Assembly (NCBI RefSeq): GCF_000003605.2
Contig: NW_003149270.1
Span: 151,832-215,831, forward strand
Direction: 5' to 3'
Length of the DNA stretch: 64,000 nucleotides
DNA from: Saccoglossus kowalevskii
Taxonomy: Eukaryota; Hemichordata; Enteropneusta; Harrimaniidae
The notes under the pieces are model-generated. The model was not told the DNA's origin. It made no database searches and saw only the letters and a program-made list of their open reading frames with translations. Shown here piece after piece: positions 42,201 to 54,200 of the stretch (position 1 is the stretch's first letter; each line of letters opens with the position of its first letter). The translations under genes were made by a program, and so were the position numbers.

Positions 42201-45200
42201 TATATAAACAGTGTGTATCCTCCACTCGACACCGACATTCTCGCAATATCTGTTGCTGACCGTGCGGATTCCTCTCGACCGCTGACGGTGTGTATAAATA
42301 TCAAATACTAGTACGTGGTATCGTGTACTGTATTAATAAACATTAATGTTAAACAGGAAACTTTGAACTGGCAGAAATTAAACGAGTAAAGTCGGTACAC
42401 GTGATATACCAGTGAAACGCAAATAGTTTCCACTGGGTCAAAGTTCACTGCGTAATCGATCTTATAGATGACGTCAAAATGTGTCAACGTTGACAGGGAG
42501 ACGGAAGTGCGACAGAGGTCGCTGTACTGGTGAATTGTACATTCGGTTCGCTCTGTTTCTCTGCGAATGAACTACGCACAGGCAGCGTTGTCTCGATTTC
42601 ATTCACGTGCCATTGACGGCATTATAGTCTGATTAAATGTTGAACCAAACACAGGAAAATTGGACCCGAGTCGTCGAGCTGCAAGTACAACTCTCATCGA
42701 CGAACACAGGTTTGTTAGACCACAGTTCCTCCACAAGGGATTCTAGTTTAGACGAGTCACATTATTGCGTGCGGCATTAATGCGTTTGGTCGTTTTAATA
42801 CGATTCTTTTGTCGTTTTGTCCCTTTATCTGTGATCGTTTTTCTTCCGTCGCCGCGCCTATACCGTTTCCTAACTCATGATAGTGGAATGTGCCATTCGT
42901 TCTTCATAAACAGCGCTGATGTTGTTTGATTCGCTTAGATATGGATCAAAAATACCCTTCCGTATCTGGCTAGTACGTGGCATTCCTTTACCATTGGAAA
43001 CTAAGCTGTTTTTTTTCAACTGTGTTTTATATTTCTATTACTCTTCATTACTCTTCTAATCTTGTTGAGGTTTGTACTTGTGATTATAATATAGGATGTC
43101 TTACGTACATTGAACGACGATTTGTTTAAATGCGACATATTTTTTTATTTATTCCAGTCTAGTCGCAAAGGATACGGAAGAATATGTCTTGTTAGTCTCG
43201 TCCGTTTTCTTTGTGTTGAGTGGGTGTGGCCACAGTACATGAAATGTGGTGTCCGTTAATTAAAAAAATAAGTACATTCTACATGTCTCCGACCGGGGTA
43301 AAAATTATCACAAACACTATGTTGATAATCCAGTAGTCTTGTTCGGCAGACTTCGGCGGTGCCACGTAAAAAACATGAAGCGAAACGGGTGTTTTTTTAC
43401 GAGATGTGACGTAAAACACGTAGAATTGCTGGAAGTATATTTATAAACATTATTTCGAACAAGGAAAAGAAAGAGATCATTGTCTACAATTTTGGCGTAC
43501 TGTTCCCGGGAGCACTGCTTCACTCTATTAAACATTCCATGACGTCATACATCCATGTTGCTGATGCTTTAATTAGTGTTTCTCTGAGGTACTAGTATTA
43601 TGCTCTGTGAATACCTCACGCACAGTCGTGGTGTGCGCCCCACTACCCTGCTCATATTGTGAGTCAGCTGTGTTGCCTTATTTGTCTCTGTTGTGTTATT
43701 TATGCTATAGTCATAACACACGTACTTGGCTATGCACATTGTATCTATATACCATGATACAATATCGGCATTTTTTAAACGAGGTCGTTATTCGCGTTAA
43801 GATAAGGCGAGTTTGGTGTAATGTGTAATGGACTAATACATATTATGTAGACACCACCTCTTTCTCTCTTCCCTTCTCTTAATCTCTTGTTTCTGTTTCG
43901 CTGGATGTCAGATACACCCGAGTTTTTCGGTGTGTTACCAACCTACGTCCTTCCCAGGGCTGGCACGAGTCAAACGCGTACAAATTATATATACGCGGAT
44001 GACCTGACCTCTCGCGTGTGGATTTGCGAATTTTCAAACAACCACCTATTTCGCTAAATGAACTAGCTGCCTTTTCTGCTCCGTTTTGTATAGCATCATT
44101 ATTTATTGTGTTGCCACGTTTTATAGGCACGTCACCGAATGTCTCAGTTCCTCGTTGCTATGTATATTTATAGCGATATTCCCGTGAACGATCCAGTACC
44201 AACATCGGATACAGTAATTTGCAAGGTTACTAGTAAATGGCGCAGCACGTGTTCGAATACTGTGGTTAACAAACAATGTATTTTACAGGCGATATACACG
44301 TCGTTATGAGACTCGCATCAAACACGACACGCCACAACAACCGACGTCCTTCAAAACACGATTTTTGTCGTTGTACGCAGTAGTGTATATTTGGAACGCC
44401 CTAAAATGGAAAGGGACAGTCACGAACATGCCGTTTATTCGGTTTGTCGCTTCACAAAGTAGTCGCCGCTTATCAAATATCTAACGTCAATTACAAAAAT
44501 ATCTAACGTCAATTATTGTGATGAATTTGAGTGGTGTGTATTTAATAAGCGTGTGTGTGAAACTCTGCTAAGAACCGGGTAAACTGTTGTTGTTTGTTTC
44601 GTTTCTTGTCCCAGCCAATGAACGCATGTATACACGACTCGCTCCCTACTCAGCCTTTCTTTTAATGTAATGTATGTCACAATGTCAGTACGACCCGCTT
44701 TCCATTTTTATAAGGATGTCGCTTCGCACTGAACAACAATTAAATATGCATCACAATATGCGCGGCTTGGTAAAATAAAACAAATCTGCGCAAGCGCGGA
44801 CAAAACAACAACATCACGACACGCTGTGACCTCCAGTAGTCCATTTTCAATTCTCTCCCCCTCTCCAGCAGTTGGTGGTGTCACTTTGCAAAACTGTAAG
44901 TGTCACGACGTTGTCCGTCTAATCACAGTCGTTTAGCTGATAATACTGAGTGAGTGAGTTTCTTTGCTTCTTCAAGCCTTCTTTGTATTTGGTTATATCA
45001 ATGTACTACTATTTTAGACGCAGTGTTGTGTGTCTTCGTGGCGGCGTGGAGAACGCACGGTGTGTATTGAAATCAAGTATGAATGCGTTTGTATGCAGTT
45101 TCTTGTTCTTCACGTCGTTGATGATCGGCCAATGGAAATGTGCTTTCCATGTGGTAACTGTAATATAGATGTAATATTTAGTTCCGCATTGTTTTTTTTG

Positions 45201-48200
45201 ACAGGGGCTCGAACTCGCAAACCGAATAATATAATAATTTTGTGTAATTTTGTGTCGTTTGTGCCTCAGTGTTTGTCCCAATTTTGATTTATGACCAGGG
45301 AAGTTTGCAAAAGAGAGTTCAATTTCCCGCTCAGAAAACAGGATCATGAAGCTCAGATAAAATGTAAATACAATTTTGCTGAGGATTACTTTGCTAACAC
45401 GAATTGACTGCTTTTTAGCTCCATGAATTTACTAAAAAAAATTACATTTAATGTTTTGTGTAGATCTCAATCCTGGCAGTCGTTGCCCTTACTTCCGTAA
45501 CTATTCGCTGAACATTACTGTGGGTGGTATGTCATCTTAATACGAAAGTACCGAGGTCGAACCGCCCACTAAACCCGCAGCGGGACTCGCCAGTGCTGTT
45601 TCTCGGGTTGTTACAGTTTGGTTGAACCCCGGGGGTTGAACGATCGCTTGTGTTGTGCATATAAACAGATTCTTTGTTTTGACCACATTTAAATACGTTT
45701 GTGCCCATTTCCTTTTGTTCATAGATATCATATAGCATTTATTCCATGCTAATAGTGATATGTGTCCGGGAGTAATGCCACCCGGGTTTTTAGATATGCA
45801 CAATAAATCGCGTTTGATGAAACCAGACAGTACATTTATTGTCTGCCCATCAAACGGAGGGTCTCCGCGGGGAAACCCGCGCATGACGTACACTAGTATT
45901 ACTTGTACCATGGAAGGTACCTTCCATGCTTGTACGCATGTCCGTATCTCGCATAAATCTGGTCACCAGCTAGATTTTCAATTAACCGTGCATGTGCTTG
46001 AGCTGCACACTTCGACCCACATTTATTTGATTGTATCTCAACAATAGAAATATAGTTATCTATTTATTGTATTCACGCCTTGTACCATATCGTTTATGCA
46101 CGGTCACGACTGAACGTACTTTATTGAATGCAAAGACGAGATGGTGCCACTAATTTTTAGCGTAATAATATGGCGTTGTCTGTACTGAGATATGTGTATA
46201 TAGCCTAGTTGTTGTTTGGGTATTATAGCCTGTTTGTAAATACTGTTCTGCTCATTATATTTGGGGTTGTATTTTTGCCTATAATCGCATGGTATGGTGT
46301 ACATCGCTGGTATTGGTGAATGTCCGTTGATAAGTTTGCAAGTAAACAAAAACAGAATCGTGCCCCAGTGTGTACAGTTCTGATTGTTGATTACAATATG
46401 AATTACCGAAATGCTGTCATTTTACTAGAAAATTATTATTCCCATGCAGATGATTTTTTAAAAGAGGGTATTCGTCGCGAGGCGCGCGTTCGAATTCCGC
46501 GAAAACAATGCATTTTCACGCGTTCTAAACGTCGCCATGACAACATATCGAACGCACCGCAGCGCGACCACCACCATCACCACTACCATAGATCTACCCG
46601 TAATTTTATCTCAACTAGTGGCGATTTCACGTTTTTACCAGAGAGCATAATAATTTGTTGAATATGCGGCACACCCCAGCCGGTGATGCCGCGTAAAACA
46701 ACTTCCATGCATACTTCAGGGTTCTAGGTGCTTTGCATCCTCTTTCTCTATTATTTGAGATCGTGGACGAAGTGCACAATGCATTTGGTTGTAAATTACA
46801 CGTTTTTTGCGTCTTCTTTTTTGGGAAAAAAAACGCCTCGCGAATATAATTATGTCCATTTCTCCCGACAACGATTTTTTCGTACTTTGTTATGTGGTTT
46901 CTATATCTAGGTTACTGGTGCTCGCATGAGTCTGGATGTGCACTGTATTGTCTCCTGTTTGCATGCTAGATACACACCTCGAATTTGTCTTTACACACCT
47001 GTGTCAGTACGAAGTAGTGTTCCAATAGCGACATCGACAGACGGATGGTTGGTTGTTAAAAACACAGATGGGAAAATTATCCAATAGAAGACAGTTGTTG
47101 TCTGCATCAACTCGTCTTCGGCTCCCGGATGTCACAATAGCATCCATCACAGACATTGGTTTGAGTCTAGTGGCATCCAACGAACTCTACAAAAAAATAA
47201 TGACAACGAATCTACTAATCAAGTTATTTTTTTTTTGCCTTGTCCTAACGCTCGATTCTTTGTTTTTTCGTTTCTGTACAGGGCGTCTATAGATTGACCG
47301 AAAATACCATACACAGTGCAAATAAAGTGGATTTAATATCTGTGGAAGATCAAAATGCCCAGTCGGCTACAACAGGTGGCAGCATGATTGAATATCTACT
47401 CCAACACCCGTCTAGTTTAGAAAGGTAGGAGGCAGTAAAGTAATTCTACAAGTGGTACTTCATGTGTGTATGCGACCTTGTCTATATTTAACTCTATTTA
47501 ATTGGTTCTTGATGTAGCTTTGCTATAGATATACTAATCCGCCTCAACTTTCTAACCTGGGAAAACATGGTTGTATAATTTAGGGCCACTTGACTTTTCA
47601 AATTTAAAATGAATCCTTATCGATAGTGAATGTGTACTGTACACCAAGAAAGGATCGGTGTGCCTGACCTTGAAGGGTCCCAGAAAATATTCAACACAAT
47701 CTATCCATTAGGATCTATGATTAGGGTCACTACTGTTTGATATTTGTAATAATGCAATGTCAGATAGCATGAATCTATATTTTGATTGGTAGTTGCTGTT
47801 CACAGAATTCACAGGACAAGGTTGTGTGACCGCTCCTTTAAACAGGTTAAATAATCTCTTTACGTATATTTGGTATTCGAACCACGAATGAGATTTCAAC
47901 CAGCTTTATACACTGACGACTTAAGGGTGTGTCCAATGCTGTGAATATGTGAAAGTAGAAAACATTGTTGTCCTTTTTAATTTAGTCTGTCAATGTACAC
48001 TTGTATTCCTAGTGTTTCAACCAATTTACATTTAGGAATCTATTTTTTTTTTACATTTTGTAGTAAACTGTTAACATTATACTTATTGTGCACAGACCAC
48101 CAAATACGAGGTATTAAGTTTGGGATAAGAACCTTCTGTCATGTGTGCAATTCATGTTTTCATAGTACGTTAATAACCCCTGGGACCACTTCGCATAGGA

Positions 48201-51200
48201 TAGCTGAATGAAATTAATGCCTCCGAATCTTATCAAGACTTAATGGCAATACATCGAGTTTTCGCGACTGGATCGACGAAATAAATACAACTGTGTCTTC
48301 AGTTTTTATTTTACTCTTGGTTCCATTAACTATATCTGTTGATTTGCACGCTTCATTAAGTGGGTTGACAAAACGTCCTGTCTGTGTGAAGTCATTATAC
48401 AGAAGCCTCAGTGTATTAACTTTTTAATGGAAATCCTACAATATAGCGGTACTTATGAACCCCATGTTGAAGATAACTTTCTGTAAAAATATTAATTTAA
48501 ATTCCAATTTCGTTTTTTGCTGAATAATTAACAGACAAATCCAGGTTTAAATAACCTAGTTACATATACTCAAAATATCCAAATAGTGAAATTAAATACC
48601 TGGTTGCAAAATATATAGGAATACATTATATTATCTTTAGAACAGGGAGCTTATCCCTTTCTTGTTTTATGAGTGAAGGGCATCAGGAGAGATGCGTAGT
48701 ATACGCAGGTCTTTATTAGTTAATGTAGTGTTGGCCAAATATTCAATGTATAATATATTCAGGGTTGCCAACATATTATTCACATTCAATGTAGTATGTA
48801 GTTATCAAGCAATAATGCGTATATGTGTATTTTCTGAAATCTCCATATTTATGTGATATTTTGTTCTCCGATATTTCAGACATTCTTACAATACACCTCT
48901 TGTGAAACATCCCGATGTGGAGCTAAGTAAATCACCCCAAATCTCGTTCAGTAACTCCCTACACGTGACAACTCCGAAACAACAATATAAACAGGTAAAT
49001 AATAAATTTGTCATATATCATGAGTTAAGGAACCAATACTCATCGTCGTCACAGAATTCGTCTCATTATTTAGGCGTCTTAAACGAGCGGCGCCGCCAAG
49101 AGTCGTTATAAGCAATGCTTTCAGACATGTCACCCTGCAGGAAAATGTCACAAAACAAAGCATTCTTCACATTTAAGTTATTGGCTTTTCTGACAAATTA
49201 TTATTAAACTAATATATTCTGGTTAAAATTTGTTACATCTGCTGGCTGAAATTGTTTGCAATTAAAACTTTGCAATTTGATTAGAAGATGCTTGCAATCA
49301 AGGGAAATGTCACAAAACAAAGCATTGAAATTGCTCACAATTGAAAACTGATGGTTTCTAATTCTTACTTATGCTCGGTGGAGTTGCTACAAATAGTCAA
49401 AAAACTGATAAAATATTATGTTCATGAGTTTAATATTGCCAGAAATTAACCTACTTTTTAGTCTCCGTTTCGATGAAGTCCAAAAACGATGACTTATGGA
49501 TTATACTAGCCATATCTCACACATGCTCGGCCGATCGATGTCAAACTTCACACATGCATTTGTTTCATAATCCGAATCAACGATGGCCGAACTGGCGGCC
49601 ATTTTGTTTCAAAAAACTGTTGATAGCAGTGGTTAGGGATTTTGATGAATATTGCACAACATTCTATAGTATGATTTGTTAGTCCCCGTTCGGACGAAGT
49701 CCGAAAACGGGGACTATTAATTTGGGTTCGTTCCGTGCGTCCGTCCATCCGTACGTACGTCCGAAGCTATATCTCGGACACCCGTTGACGGATTTCATTC
49801 AAACTTTACATGAAGACAGTACATAATGTCTTACATATGCGCGTCAAGTTACTTTATGATTGGAGAAAAAATTGGCCGACTGGCGGCCATTTTGGATTTG
49901 ACATTTGCTATTTCTGATACCTAAACGTTTCTCGAAGATGACTGGGCCGATTTGGATCAAAGTTGGTATGATGATCATACATATTTGGTTATTGGTGCAC
50001 GTCATACTTTTTCCGTGATTCAAACAAATATGGCCAACTGGCGGCCATTTTCCTTGTCATTAACAATGACTTGTTTTGTTTTTTCTTTCAGTCGAGACAG
50101 TCTGGTTCTCCAAGGAAAATGACAGTTGATAAAGAATACAGTTCTATACAGAGTATAGACAATTCCAACATGGCTATAATCCCTAATTCAAACAAAATTA
50201 CAAATGGAACAATGAATGGATATGCCAAGGTCCATGATGATCAGTCACCAAAACCAAAAGTGCCATTTGAAAGGAAGCCAAAAAAGTATGTGGAAATGCG
50301 TTATAGGGCTACATTAGAAACACAGTCATCATCAAGGTTGCCTCCGCCTTTGCTCAAACAAGGTCCATCTCAGACAAAATCAGAATCTGCATCAACGAAG
50401 ACAGTTTCAGTATCTCATTCACTTGAGCCCCCATTAGATCTAAGTGTACCACTAGACTTATCAGTGAAGAAAAGGACATTTTCAATGCACCATACAACAG
50501 ACTATGACAGACAGTTCACATCTAACTCTCCTGAGAATACATTTCAAAATGGTTATTCATCGAGTGATTTTTCTCAAAGAGTAGGGATACCAAGATCATT
50601 CTTGTCTAGACCACTTGATAACTCTAGGGGATCATCCCCGGCACTCTCACCAGCCCATTCACCGTATCATCACTGTTTGTCTCCTGAAATGAATAGAAAT
50701 TTATCACCACCCTCAATTCCTATTCCTAGAGTTCTAACGCCAACGTCAATATCTGTTAATACTTCGCCAAAGACATGTGAACAATATTCTTCAGCATCGT
50801 CACTGGGGATGGTAAGGAATACGTTTGCTGTGTCTACTAGCGTCAATGGCAAATCTGCTCAGCAGAGACCACTGCCACCACCTAAATATGATAGAAGAAA
50901 TGGATCTACCCCGCCTTACCAGAGTGCAGGTACATCAAAAGCCAACTCGCCTATAAGAATTGCCCGTGTGAACCCCACTGCCGCAAAATCACCTGAAAGG
51001 TCCAGGGCTATCAGCAGCAAATATCCTGTAATTTCAATGTCACAAACAGGACATTTACAGACATTTCTACCCAGTACATCTTCCAATAGTTCATACAGTA
51101 TTCCTCCAAAGATGCCTGACAATGGGAGGAGCCAAAGTCTGTATCCTCAGATGTCCTATGGGTCACCAGTAGGTTATGTAATGGCTGAAAGAGATAGATC

Positions 51201-54200
51201 TCCTAAGCGCCCTCCTTGCAACACTTCACCCATGCATAGACAGACACTGGGGACCAAATCAGTACACCCCACCACCTTCAAGTCAAGAACACATTCTCCA
51301 CATGGAGGTGCTTCTCCAATGGGAATGGTTGAGAACTCCTTTTTAGCTGGTGCTAAGCTAACACAATTATTGAGACCTATAGATGATCAAGAGAAAGCTG
51401 TAGAGGACGCTGTAAATCATCAGCATTGTCATAACCAACCAGATATGCTACATGAAAAAAACATTTCCACCTCTCAGTCATCTCCACCATATTTGATGCC
51501 ATTGGAAATTCATATCCCACATGGGCATGCTGCAAACCTTCAAAAAACTCCACCTCGATTGATAAACGTTTCCAGCAAGAACATGTCACCAGAACAAATT
51601 ATTCATTGTCATGAATCTCAGAGAAACAATCTTTGCACTGTCAATGGCCATTCACCAAGACCTGCTGAACCTAAATCGCCTACAATGCCTGTTCTTACAC
51701 CTCACAACACACAAGCACCTGTACTTCTCTCACCAAGCCAGAACAAGCTTTCCATGTTCTCTTCTATTGACCCTCCAACATTGGATCAAACAAACTCTAA
51801 GGTATTGTATAATGCACTCACACTGCCAATGTATCCCAAAGTTGCCGATGAACAGTCCAGAAATGAATTGTATGATCGTCTGTCACCGTCTTGCAACACC
51901 CCAGTTACTATACCACCTGTTTTGACATCTGATCAGTACAACAGTATTCACAGAGCTCAACAAGAAAAGCAAAGGTTCACACAGATGCCTTATCGAAAAG
52001 ATATGGACAACATGATTAGAAAAGCCTTGATGGCAAGAGTATCAGAGCGTGAAATCCCTCGAAGTCTTTCTCCAACACTCTCACTGAACAGAGTTTCTCC
52101 ACGTGATCCCAGAATGGGGGCTAAACAATATCAACATTTGATAGATCACCTGAATAAAAAAAGTATGGCACATGCCCACAGAACTGGTAGTTCCACTCAT
52201 TCTGCTGGACCACATTCTTCATCTGGCTGGGTGCCAAATCATAGAAAGTCTTCTCCCATATCTGCAATGACAATGCAAAGTAAGCCATTTAAGCGAAATG
52301 TGTGGGAACAATTAGGAGTTGCATGTAGTAGCACAACACCAAAAGAAACTGTCAAACATGCACTAGTTAATGAAATAATAGACTTGACATCTCCAGCTGG
52401 TTCACCAGCTACCCCTGCAGGTTATGAAGAGAATATAACAGATTCTGTCACTGAAATTAATACTGATCAAAATAAGAGTGATGTTGGTTTTGAAAAAAAC
52501 GATGATTTTACAGAATCAAGAGAATGTTCAGCGCGAGCTTCCGAGGAACTTCCACAGTTGATACCAGAATGGTCGTCAATACCGCACACTTCAACTGTCA
52601 TAACAGCAAATACCAAACTAAGTTCATCATGTGTAGTGAAGCTATCCCATGATATTTGCACTCATACTTGCAGTATGACTCCTTCAACAGAAGATTATTG
52701 CACTGTTACTTCTTCTGGTGTTGATGCAATTACAACCACATCTATGAATAGCTCAGAAAGGGCTAGGCAGCACAGACGATCCCTGGAAATAGCGAGGATA
52801 AAAAATTCTGAAGGATATGTTGCTGATAAACCAAAAAAACCAAAGAGTGACGATTTGTACGTTGATTCTTCATTACTTACTAGAGAGGACAGACATATAC
52901 AGGTAAGTTTTTTTATTGAGTACCTGAGAGTCTCGTTGAAATAAAAATGTGTGCTTTCCTTGCATATTTATATATATATATATGTATATTTATTGCTGTT
53001 GGTGGATACACTGGATCAAATGTAACCATATTCAAAACTATCGAACAGAAAGTATGTGCTATAAATATGTACTGTGAACAATTTAAGACAATTAATGAGC
53101 TTAATTTCTATTGTAAAACAGCGTGCTATGATGAGATTCATGGAGCAAGAAAGAGAATTTATAAACCCAACTAGGAGATCCCAATCCTTAGAAGATTCAC
53201 CCACGCAGATGAGACAATGTGTAGAATATGCAACAAAAAAACAGGAAAAAGATAATATTGGCAATTTACATCGAAAATACAAGTATAAGCTGGGGAGACA
53301 TTCTACTCATGAGGACAGTAATGAAGACGGTGGGTGTCTTAAAACAAATTCTTTATATTTTGTTGTTGGCCACATTATATCATTTGTGTTTTATGAACGC
53401 ATTCTCTGTGATATAATGGTTGTTTTGTTACCTTCACACTATTTTAAAGGAACATGTATGATGTCAGTGTTACATAAATTCACATATTTTACCTTGCCTG
53501 TATCATCATAGATGAAGATTTTCTTTGTTGTTATCATTGGCCCCAACATATTTTCTTGTGCTCAAAATAAACTTGGATATTAGCCTCCAAGTTACCAAGG
53601 GTACCAAGTTGGATTTTGTATGTGTTCTATGAATATTTTTCAAGTTATTGGTTAAATACCCTCCAAAATTACCTTTTTCTTCTAGTTACAGTAAAACATT
53701 TTTTTTATCTGATCATCAAATTCGGAAATCTGATCATGCACTATGAAATGTCAACCAAGTTCAATTTTGGTGTGGCCAGCATGGGACAAAATGAAGTCAT
53801 TCATACTGCTGATAATAATAACCAACTTGAGGAGTTTGCTTTCTAAGAGTGCAGTAAACAGATATGTTCTATAAATCAATGCTTATATATACAATACACG
53901 TACGTGTAGTGTTGATTGAGGAACATGATGGGTAGTATTTTTTATTGGTTTTGCATATGCGCAATTCCTGAAGCTATAAAATAGTAATGTAAAAAATCCC
54001 GCACCAGGACTAGGGGTTAAATTATTCTTAAACGTGTATAATTTTGAACATAAATAACGTGTGTGCTTTGGTCATAATGATAATGAATAGGAACCTTTAT
54101 ATTATTAATTTGTGTTATGATGTTGACAATTGTTTTCTTGCTATAAACATGATATCATTCATTGTCACATACATAACACTTGTATATCCATATTAAATGA

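Larger units (their letters stand above)
6464..47281 (+). other. BCOR: BCOR intron 2, about 40.8 kb
   Basis: Non-coding interval between exons 2 and 3, both phase 0 at the junction. It takes about 64% of the window and contains all the tandem arrays except the last, the LINE fragment, most MITEs and both assembly gaps. No exon in the BCOR frame was recognised inside, though a small phase-0 cassette could be missed. Large 5' introns often hold enhancers, but nothing here proves one. Confidence 0.75.

Noticed and set aside
52903-52944. Extension of exon 5 to a stop at 52944 as a short C-terminus
   Set aside because: The gtaagt donor at 52903 and the conserved RAMMRF exon downstream favour splicing. 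Intron retention might occur but is not evidenced here.
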